Shown: positions 49,100 through 58,322, counted from the stretch's first letter. The stretch: DNA of 64,000 nt from Methylacidiphilum kamchatkense Kam1 (GCF_007475525.1 NZ_CP037899.1:1178001-1242000); one strand, 5' to 3'. Numbers and translations are program-made. The notes: generated from the sequence alone by a model not told the origin.

Positions 49100-50084
49100 A
49101 ATCGTTTGGGTAGCTAGGATCTCTACTCTTTAAGAAATAATAGACGGGGCCGTAAAGAAAGCCATCCGTTACATCATTGAAAAAGGTTGAGAACTACCGC
49201 GTAAGTGATTATGACTCCGTTTTTGTCATTATTTTCTGAGCTGTTAGTTCTCAGGTAGGCTGGGCAGAGCAATGGGCAAGGTCGGAGTGTAACCTTGCCC
49301 ATTGCTAATCTAAGTGTTTATCCACCTGCCGTGAGAATCATAGCCTCTAGTCTGTTCATCCACAAATAAATGGCCAAGGGCGTTTATTCGATAGGATTGT
49401 CATGATTAGATAAGAATTTATCCTGAAAAATCATCTTTCTTTGATGATTTGCCCTTTAACGCACAGATCTAAGAATCGTCCAGGTTTCACTTTATTGGGC
49501 AAGAAGAAGGTTTTTTTGATTGGTGCTCCCGCACAGCTCTCATAAATGCAGCAGCACAGCAGATTTCTGCATCCTATTTTCAGAAGGCTCTACGTTTTTA
49601 ATCAATCATAGCAAATTATACCAACTAATACTTTTTAAATAGTAATTATTTCAATGAATACGTTTTAATTGTAATATGATTTTTATTAGCTTTACCGGAA
49701 ACTTTTCAGGCAATAACAGCCTCTATTGATTTATTTAGGTAATAAAACAGGATTGTTCTCTTTCATCTGGCCATAAGCAATCCTAAGGGATTTCTTTTTA
49801 TCTTTGTCTTTTAGCGAATTCCTTAAAAATCCCACTTCCATTGTCTCACCCTTAAGCTCCTATATAACCACAAATAGCTGCATTCAAAAAAAATATTAAG
49901 AATGTAATTAATATATACATATTTTTCATATTATCGTAATATTTTAAAATATAAAAAATAACAACGTCATTTGGCTAGATAAAATTTTGCACAATATTGT
50001 CGTCATTATGTCATAGTGTAAATTATTAACATATATAATACCTTTCAATTGTATTTATATATGATTATGAAATCATATATATGA
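49100..50084. other. 985-base gap with a 15-bp hairpin and AT-rich promoter region
   Basis: No convincing gene. The first half has coding-like composition and contains a perfect 15-bp inverted repeat (see 49268-49306) and a degraded stretch around 49485-49545 whose translation (PGFTLLGKKKVFLIGAPA) recalls peroxiredoxins but is interrupted by stops. The second half, roughly 49640-50084, is extremely AT-rich and should contain the promoter of the TonB-dependent receptor gene; ATGATT/AATCAT arms at 50061-50076 might be an operator. Confidence 0.45.
49268..49306. repeat. 15-bp perfect inverted repeat (hairpin)
   Basis: AGCAATGGGCAAGGT (49268-49282) and ACCTTGCCCATTGCT (49292-49306) enclose a 9-base loop. 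There is no T-run after it. It lies 170 bases after the glutaredoxin-like gene and may end that transcript or be part of a small RNA. Confidence 0.7.
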
Positions 50085-52280
50085 ATGAAAAGTTTTCATT
50101 ATAATTTAGTAAAGAAGCTATTTATAATTTATATAATAAACAGCATAAACTTTGGGTCATTACATGGTCAGCCATCTCAGGAATCCTCTAACCCAAGTAC
50201 CAGAGTGGTTATGCCGGAAGTGGAGGTCTCTGAATCTGAGCCTTCTTTAACTGTTCTCTCTGCACAAAAAATGCAAGAATTATTAAATGAACTGCCAGCA
50301 AGTTCCAATCTTATTGAAGCCAAACGAGTCCGTCAGGGCAGAGCAGCTACGTTGCAAGATCTTTTTTTGTTTCAACCAGGCATATGGACCCAACCTGGAT
50401 TTACCGGGCCTAACGCCTATCGAATATCAATTAGGGGATCTGGCCTATCGACTGGAGCAGGGACTGAAAGAGGAATATGGTTTTTACAAGATGGGCTCCC
50501 CTTAAACCCTCCAGATGGCGTGCTGTTTAATCAAGGGCAGTTTGATCCATTGGCTTATCAGTATTCTGTGATTTCTCGTGGAGCCGAGGCGTTTAATTAT
50601 GGATTTGCAACACTTTTTGGAGCCGTAAACTTCGTCACATACACTGGCTATACTGCACCTCCCTATTCCGCTTATTTTACAGCCGGTAGTTTTGGTTGGC
50701 TACAAGGTTCCATTGAAACAGCTGGTGTGGAATCCAAGACAGATTATTTTGCTGTTCTCTCCGATGCTTCCGCAGAAGGCTATCGCTTTCACAACAGCTT
50801 TAATAATGCTTGGCTGAACACCAACATTGGCTATAAGATCACGCCAACTGTCGAAAATCGCATCTACTTTACTTATTCCAACCAGCAATGGCAAGTTCCT
50901 GGGCCTCTTGCTCTTGAGGAAGTCTTAACGGATCCTACCACAGCTAATCCAGCCTATGTGGAGGGAGACTATCGGCAATTTTGGGACACCACCCGAGTAG
51001 CCGATAAAGCAACCTATACGATTGATCCACAACAAACCGTAAACATGGGAATTTCTTGGACTAATCTCCATCAGATAACTTTTTATGGTCTTTTTTTCCA
51101 GAGCTCCAATAATTTCTTCTCTCTGCCCTGCAACTATACGAATACCATGGATCTCTACGGACATCGGAACTTGATTGTTGCTGGGATCATGCCAATGGGT
51201 GAGTTCTATCAAGAGAATTGGAATAGGCTTTTGGGAACTATTCAGGGAACTCCGATGGCCACATATAATATGACCGTCGTGAATATCCCCGTATATGCCT
51301 ATGATCAATTTTGGGTTAACGAAAAATTTTCTATTAATCTTGCTTTACAAGCTGTTTACGATCGGTTGACTAATGAAGCTTATAAAGATCTCCTTCATCG
51401 AAGTGCCGATACCACACTGACATTTAGTCAATTCAATCCTAAATTGGGACTTCTTTATCAAGTGGACCATTATAATCAAGTCTATACCAGTGTAGCAAGG
51501 AGCTTTGAACCCCCTTCTCTTTATGAAACGGCAATCTCCCCTACCGCTTTACCACCCAACCTTGCTTTATACCCTAATCGAGCTCAAAATGCCATTACAG
51601 CAGAGATTGGAACCAGAGGCCAATGGGATAGATTTAATTGGAGTTTTGCTTTTTTTCAATCTTGGGTAACAAACGAACTGCTTGAAGTCTCTTTAAATCC
51701 TCCTCTTAATACTTTAATTTATACAATTAATGCTCCTCCAACCACTCATCGTGGCATTGAAATCAGTCTCAATACCACCCTGGCTAGGGGGTTAATGGTT
51801 AGCAATGCCGACCCCCAAAACCTGGATCAGCTTGTGCTCTATCAGATTTTTGATTGGTATCGATTTTATTTAAATGGGAATTTTTTTTCACCAATCACGC
51901 ATCAAGAGATACCTCTAAGGGGTGATCAACTTTTTGGGGTGCCTGAATATTCCTATATGGCTCAACTGTTATATATGCATCCTTCTGGATTTTACATCGG
52001 ACCCAATGTTATGGCATGGTCCACTTATCCAGTAGACCTGGTGAACACGACATTTGCTCCAGGGACGGCTTTGCTCGGTTTTCGGATTGGATATCAAAAC
52101 CCAAAAAAACATCTTTCCATTTATTTAGACGGAAGGAACTTAACCAACGAACATTATGTAGCGATGGTAAGTGATGTTTTTGACGCCTCTAATGGAGGAA
52201 AGATTCCGGTGTCAAAACAAACATATTTTTGGCCTGGAGATGGTTGGGCTATTTATGGGGGAATTTCATGGAACTTTTGA
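50085..52280 (+). CDS. TonB-dependent outer-membrane receptor
   Basis: A 731-residue protein with a signal peptide, a TonB-box-like VEVSESE near residue 47, a plug domain (LQDLFLFQPGIWTQ, AYRISIRGSG, FLQDGLPLN) and a 22-strand-type barrel ending in a C-terminal Phe (SWNF). The plug region resembles siderophore and ferric citrate receptors. The gene stands alone after a long AT-rich region; no tonB or exbBD lies nearby. The ligand cannot be read from sequence; iron or lanthanide chelate uptake are both possible. Confidence 0.88.
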   Translation: MKSFHYNLVKKLFIIYIINSINFGSLHGQPSQESSNPSTRVVMPEVEVSESEPSLTVLSAQKMQELLNELPASSNLIEAKRVRQGRAATLQDLFLFQPGIWTQPGFTGPNAYRISIRGSGLSTGAGTERGIWFLQDGLPLNPPDGVLFNQGQFDPLAYQYSVISRGAEAFNYGFATLFGAVNFVTYTGYTAPPYSAYFTAGSFGWLQGSIETAGVESKTDYFAVLSDASAEGYRFHNSFNNAWLNTNIGYKITPTVENRIYFTYSNQQWQVPGPLALEEVLTDPTTANPAYVEGDYRQFWDTTRVADKATYTIDPQQTVNMGISWTNLHQITFYGLFFQSSNNFFSLPCNYTNTMDLYGHRNLIVAGIMPMGEFYQENWNRLLGTIQGTPMATYNMTVVNIPVYAYDQFWVNEKFSINLALQAVYDRLTNEAYKDLLHRSADTTLTFSQFNPKLGLLYQVDHYNQVYTSVARSFEPPSLYETAISPTALPPNLALYPNRAQNAITAEIGTRGQWDRFNWSFAFFQSWVTNELLEVSLNPPLNTLIYTINAPPTTHRGIEISLNTTLARGLMVSNADPQNLDQLVLYQIFDWYRFYLNGNFFSPITHQEIPLRGDQLFGVPEYSYMAQLLYMHPSGFYIGPNVMAWSTYPVDLVNTTFAPGTALLGFRIGYQNPKKHLSIYLDGRNLTNEHYVAMVSDVFDASNGGKIPVSKQTYFWPGDGWAIYGGISWNF

Positions 52281-52607
52281 TTTTCACTAAGAGATTTGAT
52301 TTTTTCTAATTATTTAGCAATTGAAAAACCCTTCTTCTTTTCTTAAGGATGATTTCCTGTTCGAGGAATTTGATAACGCCCTTCCCCATGGCTTAAAAGA
52401 ATTGGATAATTTAAGACCAAGAAAGTTGCTAGCCTCTCTGTGGCAATGAATTTGAAGAACTATGCTGACCACAGGCTCAGACCGTATAAGGAAAAAAGAA
52501 ATAGGCAGGTGGTCTACCCCTTTTCCCATTGTCCCTCTCCAGCCTTCTTCGCTCCTTTTTCCATAGCATGGATCTGTAGTCCTGGCAGTATGAGATGAGC
52601 TAAATGC
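52281..52607. other. Intergenic region, no recognised feature
   Basis: About 327 bases between the receptor gene and the convergent uracil-DNA glycosylase gene. A 71-codon reading on the minus strand (52314-52529) has no family match that I recognise and no Shine-Dalgarno. I see no terminator hairpin with a T-run. Confidence 0.35.
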
Positions 52608-53318
52608 CTAGCTATTTAAAAGTTGATCAATCCGCTTAAAAACAGCATCGAACATGCTCTTGGTGAGTCTACCTGTAAAGGTGTTTTGTTGGCTGGGATG
52701 AAAGGAAGCGACAAGAATTTTACCATCCGGGAGGGATAGTTCGAGTCCATGCCTAAAGGCGGGCTTTTTGATTGGAAAAGGTTCACCTTTTTCTTTGGCC
52801 ATAATTTTAAGTGTTTCAAAGATTCCATCAAAAGCAATGCGGCCCAAAGCCAAAATGATATGAACGTTTTTTAGAATGTTTAATTCTTCTATCAAATATG
52901 GCCTGCAATTAATAATTTCTTCTAAAAGCGGTTTATTTTTAGGAGGCGCACAGCGAACTGTAGCCGTAATGTAGACCTTATTAAGGAGTAAAGAATCGTT
53001 TTTTCCAATCGATAATGGACTGTTGGAATATCCAAAACGGTAGAGGGCATCGAAGAGAAAATCCCCACTCCGATCGCCCGTAAAGATTCTACCAGTACGG
53101 TTTCCTCCGTGAGCTGCTGGGGCAAGCCCAACAATAAGTAGCTTAGCCGAACTATCTCCAAATCCTGGAACGGGTCTGGACCAATACGTTTCTTTGGCAA
53201 ATCTTTTCGGTTTATGCTTTAGTATTTCTTCCCTCCAGGCTACAAGTCTCGGACAGAGACGGCAAGCAATCACTCTTTCCTCTAGATCGGAAAGTGCTCG
53301 ATCTTTTGGATCCATCAA
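52608..53318 (-). CDS. Uracil-DNA glycosylase, family 5 (UDGb) type
   Basis: A 236-residue enzyme removing deaminated bases from DNA. It has CRLCPRLVAWRE (4Fe-4S cysteines), the catalytic-loop motif GLAPAAHGGNRTGRIFTGD and the second motif HPSQQNTFTGRLT, which match the UDGb group found in thermophiles. The Asp of family 4 motif A is replaced by Ala (GLAPAAHG), as expected for family 5. It follows the deaminase gene by 6 bases. Confidence 0.88.
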   Translation of the reverse strand: MMDPKDRALSDLEERVIACRLCPRLVAWREEILKHKPKRFAKETYWSRPVPGFGDSSAKLLIVGLAPAAHGGNRTGRIFTGDRSGDFLFDALYRFGYSNSPLSIGKNDSLLLNKVYITATVRCAPPKNKPLLEEIINCRPYLIEELNILKNVHIILALGRIAFDGIFETLKIMAKEKGEPFPIKKPAFRHGLELSLPDGKILVASFHPSQQNTFTGRLTKSMFDAVFKRIDQLLNS

Positions 53319-53324
53319 ATGCCC

Positions 53325-53792
53325 CTAGTCAGTGATTTTTCCTATATCTTCGAACCACAGCTCAGGATTCGATTCGATAAAAGAAGTCAATAATCTTTTG
53401 CATTCTTCATCATCGAGATGAATAATTTCTACCCCATGCTGTACAAGGACTTCTTCAGGTCCTTTAAAGTTATGATTTTCCCCTACGACAACTTTTTTTA
53501 TTCCATAGAGGAGAATGGCTCCCGTGCACATCCAACACGGAGAAAGGGTCGTATAGAGAATGGCGTTATGATAAACTTTTGGTGGATAGCGTCCTGCATT
53601 TTCTAAGCAATCCATTTCACCATGCCTTATAACGCTGCCCAATTGTACCCTACGGTTTCTTCCTCTTCCAAGCACTCTATCTTTGTAGACAAGGCAGGCA
53701 CCGATTGGTATTCCCCCTTCTTCAAATCCAATTTTTGCCTCCTCCAGAGCAATTTTCCAGAAAGGATCAGAATAATGCTGATGACTATTCAT
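53325..53792 (-). CDS. Cytidine/cytosine deaminase-fold protein
   Basis: A zinc-dependent deaminase with the motif HGEMDCLEN (His ligand and catalytic Glu) and TLSPCWMCTGAIL (two Cys ligands). The sequence resembles cytosine deaminases of the yeast FCY1 type more than TadA. I prefer ATG 53792 (MNSHQHYSD, 155 residues); ATG 53837 would add 15 residues. It is followed closely by a uracil-DNA glycosylase, so both handle deaminated pyrimidines, though the pairing could be accidental. Confidence 0.8.
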   Translation of the reverse strand: MNSHQHYSDPFWKIALEEAKIGFEEGGIPIGACLVYKDRVLGRGRNRRVQLGSVIRHGEMDCLENAGRYPPKVYHNAILYTTLSPCWMCTGAILLYGIKKVVVGENHNFKGPEEVLVQHGVEIIHLDDEECKRLLTSFIESNPELWFEDIGKITD

Positions 53793-53944
53793 GAATTTTT
53801 TTTTTATGATATTCGCTTTGAAGAAAGACGATTGCAAGCATAGTTTGATGATAAACTAATGGATCGAAAAATTTACTAAGATGATCTTTGTTAAGCTTTT
53901 TCTTTATTCCTACTCTTTTTCTTTGCCTTATTGCTTTATTTTTA

Positions 53945-53972
53945 TTGACAACTTAACGAAGGTCTTTATGCT
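53945..53972 (+). promoter_or_regulatory. Sigma-70 promoter of the SAM-riboswitch operon
   Basis: TTGACA (53945-53950), 16-base spacer, TATGCT (53967-53972). A transcript start near 53979 would place the riboswitch aptamer at its very 5' end. Confidence 0.6.
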
Positions 53973-53985
53973 TAGTAGTCAAAAA

Positions 53986-54098
53986 CTCTTATCGAGAGCG
54001 GTGGAGGGACTGGCCCTGTGAAGCCGCGGCAACCGGAAAAGAACTCTTTTCGTCTAGGTGCCAAGCCCAGCCCTTTGAAGTTAAGGGGAGGATGAGAG
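53986..54098 (+). promoter_or_regulatory. SAM-I (S-box) riboswitch
   Basis: The conserved core GGAGGGACTGGCCC, GTGAAGCC, CGGCAACC, then GGTGCCAAGCCCAGCCC and the closing GATGAGAG are all present. The P1 stem pairs CTCTTATC (53986-53993) with GATGAGAG (54091-54098). It precedes the threonine-synthase-like gene by 76 bases. A weak hairpin followed by T-rich sequence (about 54093-54121, AGAGGAA/TTTCTCT) is a candidate expression platform. High SAM would therefore reduce expression of the three downstream genes. Confidence 0.93.
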
Positions 54099-54174
54099 GA
54101 AGTTTCTTTCTCTTTATTTTTTGCCTTTTCTTCCTTCAAAGCAATCCTCGATAAGCATCACAAAGGAATAAATC

Positions 54175-55413
54175 GTGAAAGAATTTTTTGACTGTTTGAA
54201 GTGTAAGGAATGCGGCAGGAGTTATCCTAAAGAAGCGCTTCATGTGTGTGAATTCGATTTTGGGCCTCTGGAAGCAACCTACCATTATCATAAAATTAAA
54301 AAATATGTTTCCAGGCAAATGATCGAATCTGGACCCTATTCGATGTGGAGATATGAACCCTTTCTTCCTTTGGAAGAGGAACCCACTGTTGGACTGCATA
54401 CGGGAATGACCCCCCTACTCGATGCTAAAAGATTAGCTAAGATACTTGGAGTAAAAGCACTCTACATTAAGAATGACACGGTCAATTTTCCTACTCTTTC
54501 TTTCAAAGACAGGGTTGTTTCTGTTGCCCTTTCTCGAGCTAAAGAGCTGCATTATGAAGTCGTTTCCTGTGCTTCAACAGGCAATCTTGCCAACAGTCTG
54601 GCTGCTCACGCTGCTGCCAATGGATTTAAAAGTTACGTTCTTATTCCTGCTGATCTTGAGCCTGCAAAAGTCATAGGGAGTTTGGTCTATAATACGAGGG
54701 TTATCGGTATTAAAGGCTCCTATGATAAAGTTAATAGGCTTTGTTCGGAAATTGCTGGCAAATATCGCTGGGCCTTTGTCAATGTCAATTTTAGACCTTA
54801 TTATGCTGAAGGTTCGAAAACGATGGGCTTTGAAATCTTAGAACAAATGGGATGGAAAATTCCGGATCATACGGTCATCTGCATGGCTAGTGGCTCTTTA
54901 TTGACCAAAATAGATAAAGCTTATCAAGAAGCCATTCTCTGTGGGTTGGTGGAAGAAAAACCCTATGCTATTCATGGGGCCCAAGCCTCTGGTTGTAATC
55001 CCATTACGGCAGCCTTTAAAAAAGGAACGGATTTGATCAGGCCTATAGCCAATCCAAACACGATTGCTAAGTCTTTGGCTATTGGAACGCCTGCCGATGG
55101 TTATTATGCGATTCAGACAATTCGGCGGACCGGTGGATATGCTGAAGATGTCACTGATCAAGAAATTATTGAAGGCATAAAAATTTTGGCTGAAACCGAA
55201 GGTGTATTCGCTGAAACCGCTGGTGGCGTTACGGTAGGATGTGCAAAAAAATTGATCCAAAAAGGATACATACCCCAAGAAAGCCAAGTAGTTTTGTGTA
55301 TTACAGGCAACGGATTAAAAACTGCAGAAGTCCTCAAAGATCATTTAAACCCCATTGATGTGATTGACCCGTATATTCAAGATTTTGATAAAATAGTTGA
55401 CTTTGAAAAATAA
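54175..55413 (+). CDS. thrC: Threonine synthase-family enzyme, probable MetM-type homocysteine synthase
   Basis: A 412-residue fold type II PLP enzyme. An N-terminal zinc ribbon (C10, C13, C25; CKECGRSYP, HVCEFDFGPLE) precedes the catalytic domain, with the PLP Lys111 in TLSFKDR and the phosphate-binding ASTGNLANS. GTG start 54175 with AAAGGA 8 bases upstream. Standard annotation is threonine synthase, which acts on O-phosphohomoserine. Here it is under a SAM riboswitch and directly upstream of a sulfur-carrier gene and a NIL protein. That setting fits enzymes (MetM) that make homocysteine from O-phosphohomoserine with a thiocarboxylated carrier. Which reaction it performs is inferred from context. 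Confidence 0.9.
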   Translation: MKEFFDCLKCKECGRSYPKEALHVCEFDFGPLEATYHYHKIKKYVSRQMIESGPYSMWRYEPFLPLEEEPTVGLHTGMTPLLDAKRLAKILGVKALYIKNDTVNFPTLSFKDRVVSVALSRAKELHYEVVSCASTGNLANSLAAHAAANGFKSYVLIPADLEPAKVIGSLVYNTRVIGIKGSYDKVNRLCSEIAGKYRWAFVNVNFRPYYAEGSKTMGFEILEQMGWKIPDHTVICMASGSLLTKIDKAYQEAILCGLVEEKPYAIHGAQASGCNPITAAFKKGTDLIRPIANPNTIAKSLAIGTPADGYYAIQTIRRTGGYAEDVTDQEIIEGIKILAETEGVFAETAGGVTVGCAKKLIQKGYIPQESQVVLCITGNGLKTAEVLKDHLNPIDVIDPYIQDFDKIVDFEK

Positions 55414-55438
55414 AAAAGCAAAGGAGTAATGAATACTT

Positions 55439-55729
55439 ATGAATACAACGCTAAACGACATCGCTGTAAGGATCCCCACTCCACTTCGTGGACTAACACA
55501 GAATAAAGAAATTGTCTATGTTTCTGGAAAGACGATCAAAGAACTGCTGCATAATCTAGAATCCCAATGCCCAGGGATTTTGAACCGCATATGCAACGAA
55601 AAAGGAGAGATTAGGCGTTTTGTTAATGTTTATCTTAATGGGGAAGACATCCGGTTTTTAAACGGTTTGGATACTCCACTCCAACAGAAGGATGAAGTAA
55701 GCATAGTCCCCGCTATTGCTGGGGGATAA
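55439..55729 (+). CDS. ThiS/MoaD-like sulfur carrier protein (MetO-type)
   Basis: A 96-residue ubiquitin-fold protein ending in the diglycine AIAGG required for C-terminal adenylation and thiocarboxylation. It contains the MoaD-like pattern VNVYLNGEDIRFLNGLDTPL and DEVSIVPA. It follows the threonine synthase-like gene by 25 bases and precedes the NIL gene by 2 bases. With no molybdopterin or thiamine genes beside it, a role as sulfur donor for methionine or cysteine synthesis is most likely. The activating E1 enzyme must be encoded elsewhere. Confidence 0.85.
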   Translation: MNTTLNDIAVRIPTPLRGLTQNKEIVYVSGKTIKELLHNLESQCPGILNRICNEKGEIRRFVNVYLNGEDIRFLNGLDTPLQQKDEVSIVPAIAGG

Positions 55730-55731
55730 AG

Positions 55732-55974
55732 ATGATCAAACAACGCTATTGGCTCAGTTTGGATGGGCATCTCTGTAAGAGGCCCTTGATATGGGAGTTG
55801 AGTAGGAATTTTGATCTCATTTTCAACATCCGAAATGCAAGTATCACTGGAGAAATTGGCATTATAGGCATTGAACTAGAAGGCAATCCAGAAGTTATTA
55901 AAGAGGCAGTTTCTTGGCTAGAATCCCAAGGGGTGCATGTAGAGCCTGTGGAAATTAGCACCATCGAAGGATAA
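55732..55974 (+). CDS. NIL-domain protein
   Basis: An 80-residue ACT-like NIL domain (RYWLSLDGHLCKRPLIWELSR start, then GEIGIIGIELEGN and AVSWLESQGVHVEPVE). NIL domains occur at the end of the methionine transporter ATPase MetN, where they bind methionine, and in proteins of homocysteine synthesis. As third gene of the SAM-riboswitch operon it may sense methionine or aid sulfur transfer. No ferredoxin domain is attached. Confidence 0.82.
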   Translation: MIKQRYWLSLDGHLCKRPLIWELSRNFDLIFNIRNASITGEIGIIGIELEGNPEVIKEAVSWLESQGVHVEPVEISTIEG

Positions 55975-56023
55975 GCCAAATGGGGAGTGGATCGCTGTGG
56001 ACTGTTTGAATAAAGTAAGCGCT

Positions 56024-56353
56024 TTACTCCACCCCAGCTTTAGGTTTGGCTGAACTACTATTCGAAGCACTGCTATTGCCACCAGTTGTTTTATTTGTAG
56101 TTGAAGCTTCTTTTTCTGCTTTGGCAGCTTTCATATAACTAGGACTGCGATAATCAGTGATATAGAAACCAGAACCTTTGAATAAAAGACCCATCCCACC
56201 AGAGATAATTCGTTTAACTTCTCCTTTTGCCCAGGGTTTCATAGCACAGCATTCTTCTGGACAACAGAGTAAAGGAGGTTCGGTAATCGATTGGAAAATT
56301 TCAAATTCCTTACCACATTTCCTACATTCGTATAAATAGGTTGGCATCTCCAT
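56024..56353 (-). CDS. FmdB-family zinc ribbon protein
   Basis: A 109-residue protein with MPTYLYECRKCGKEFEIFQSI (first CxxC pair) and a second pair partly displaced (CCPEECC), then a GGMGLLFKGSGFYITDYRSPSY segment typical of FmdB. The tail is low complexity (Ser, Thr, Lys, Asn). The ATG at the third codon is an equally good start. FmdB regulates formamidase/amidase genes in some methylotrophs; a nucleic-acid role is assumed for the family. Confidence 0.85.
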   Translation of the reverse strand: MEMPTYLYECRKCGKEFEIFQSITEPPLLCCPEECCAMKPWAKGEVKRIISGGMGLLFKGSGFYITDYRSPSYMKAAKAEKEASTTNKTTGGNSSASNSSSAKPKAGVE

Positions 56354-56391
56354 TCCTTTCGTTGAGGAAAAAAATTGCTGTTAGTTAAGTT

Positions 56392-58233
56392 TCAAACAGA
56401 AGGGGCATCAATCCATCGGGTTATTTTGTCAATCCTGATCTCTTTTGTGTTGCCATCCTCCATTGCTACCTGAACCACATCCCCTGGTTTATGACCTAGT
56501 AAAGACTGACCAAATGCCGCAAGGTAAGAAATAATCCCCTTAGTTGGATTGCTATCCCATGCCCCTAGAATGGCTATGGAACTAGGAGTATTAGTTTTCA
56601 AATCCGTAAAATGAACAACCGTTCCAATATTTACTACGGATGTATCCACATCTGAAAAGTCTGTAGCCCTAGCCTTGCTAATCATCGATTCAAGTTCGGC
56701 TTTCCTTCGCATTAACACTGCTTGCATTTCTTTGGCTGCTTTGTATTCATGATTCTCTCTGAGATCCCCATAAGACCTAGCATGCGCTATTTCCTTGCTA
56801 TTTTCTGGAATCTTTTTCCTCACTAGCTCATCCAGTTCTCTTTTCTTTTCTTCCAAACTACTCCAAGACACAATTAAGGTGTTTTCTCCTTCGATTCCAC
56901 GATTCCCACTGATCAATTCCTGAACTTCCGGCCTTACCTTGACAATAGCTCCTAGCAACGATCTTTTATCGAGTTCTCTAAAAACCGGGCTAAGGAGTAC
57001 CGTACGGGTGATATCCTTGACGTCATCGAGAGAAGAGGCAGACAGTAGACCCTGAATCAATCCTGTCCCAGTAGTTAAAAGATCGTATAATTTTTCAGCT
57101 TTCTTTCCAACCGAACCGAGTTCTCTTTCTAGAACATAAAGGATGCAATAAAAAAGATCAGAATTTAAAAGGGGCTGAAGCAGATTGTTTTTGTTTCTAC
57201 AAAGCCAGTACAATAATTCAACGGATAGGGCTCTTTCTCTGATCAATCTATTAAATTTTTCAAGCAATAGGTCTGTTAAGCCCGATTGCTCAAAAATCTT
57301 AACGATATTATCTGCTAATTTTCCATCCGCATTGGTCAAAAGATCGAAAAACAGCTCAATAGGCTTATTCTTCCTCTCCCAAAGTAACCACAAAACTCTT
57401 TCTTGGTTTATTGACGATAATCGTAAAAGGGAAGACAAAAGAAGATCATACTTTTCGGGAATATAAACAAAGAGATCTTCTTCCTTTTCAGAAGGCAGAG
57501 AAATTTTAGCTTTTTGGATAATTTCTTCTTTCAATAAAACAAAATCCAATGTAGGAAAGGAATCCTCCTTAGCCTGTTGCAATAGACTCTCTATGCTTGC
57601 AATCGCTTTCAAAGCTTGATCCTGATCGTTCCAACTCTCTATCTCTTTGAGTATTTTGTATAATGCATCAATCTTTTTTCGTGGAGGTAGTGCTGACTGA
57701 AGAGTTCCAATAAATAGGGAATAGTTATCGGGAGCTTTATCTAAAATAACAATCGGTTCAGACTTTCTAGTAGGAATACGGATCGAGGCAGATTTTTTAA
57801 TTATTTTTTTTGAATTTTCCCACCATTTCTTCCATTGGTCAGCAGAGACGACCTCAGGACATAGGACAGCTTGCAAGCGCTCTGGGGTAGCCTTTTGCCG
57901 AAAAGAAAGAACAAAAATCTTAATTAACTCTACTGGATTCTCAAGAGAAAGTTTCTGCAAATAGGATAGCTTTTCTTCTTTCAAAACCAACAAATGGTTA
58001 GAAGAGAGGACGGTGAGAGAAGAATAAGCAAAATCAAGAGCCATTTGATGCGAAGGCTTGCCTTTAAAATCAATGATCACACAATCATTACTCTCATCTA
58101 TCTTCTTGACTTTGCCCAATCCCCAACTCCGATGAATGCAAAAGACCCCTTCTTTAAAATTATTTGAATTAATACTTTGTTCCCACTCGTCATCCTCTTT
58201 ACTAGAAATAATATCAATTAGTTCGGTTGTCAT
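56392..58233 (-). CDS. greA: Transcription elongation factor GreA with long N-terminal extension
   Basis: A protein of about 613 residues from ATG 58233. The last 150 residues are GreA: coiled-coil region with ARSYGDLRENHEYKAAKEMQA (acidic tip), then the C-terminal FKBP-like domain (VNIGTVVHF, LLGHKPGDVVQV). The N-terminal about 460 residues are a helical extension beginning with a small beta-domain (HRSWGLGKVKKID), as in chlamydial GreA. It rescues backtracked RNA polymerase. The in-frame ATG at 58263 is less likely. The extension is otherwise of unknown function. Confidence 0.88.
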   Translation of the reverse strand: MTTELIDIISSKEDDEWEQSINSNNFKEGVFCIHRSWGLGKVKKIDESNDCVIIDFKGKPSHQMALDFAYSSLTVLSSNHLLVLKEEKLSYLQKLSLENPVELIKIFVLSFRQKATPERLQAVLCPEVVSADQWKKWWENSKKIIKKSASIRIPTRKSEPIVILDKAPDNYSLFIGTLQSALPPRKKIDALYKILKEIESWNDQDQALKAIASIESLLQQAKEDSFPTLDFVLLKEEIIQKAKISLPSEKEEDLFVYIPEKYDLLLSSLLRLSSINQERVLWLLWERKNKPIELFFDLLTNADGKLADNIVKIFEQSGLTDLLLEKFNRLIRERALSVELLYWLCRNKNNLLQPLLNSDLFYCILYVLERELGSVGKKAEKLYDLLTTGTGLIQGLLSASSLDDVKDITRTVLLSPVFRELDKRSLLGAIVKVRPEVQELISGNRGIEGENTLIVSWSSLEEKKRELDELVRKKIPENSKEIAHARSYGDLRENHEYKAAKEMQAVLMRRKAELESMISKARATDFSDVDTSVVNIGTVVHFTDLKTNTPSSIAILGAWDSNPTKGIISYLAAFGQSLLGHKPGDVVQVAMEDGNTKEIRIDKITRWIDAPSV

Positions 58234-58322
58234 ATGATAATTAAATTTAATACATATGAACAATTTAACAATAATAAAGAAGATTAATTAAAATCAATGA
58301 AAGAAATTTTATTTTTCTTTTT

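Noticed and set aside
52314-52529. 71-codon minus-strand frame next to the uracil-DNA glycosylase gene
   Set aside because: No start signal and no recognisable motif; probably chance.
55439-55729. Molybdopterin synthase small subunit (MoaD)
   Set aside because: The fold and diglycine fit, but no molybdopterin genes are near and the operon is under a SAM riboswitch, so a sulfur carrier for methionine synthesis fits better.
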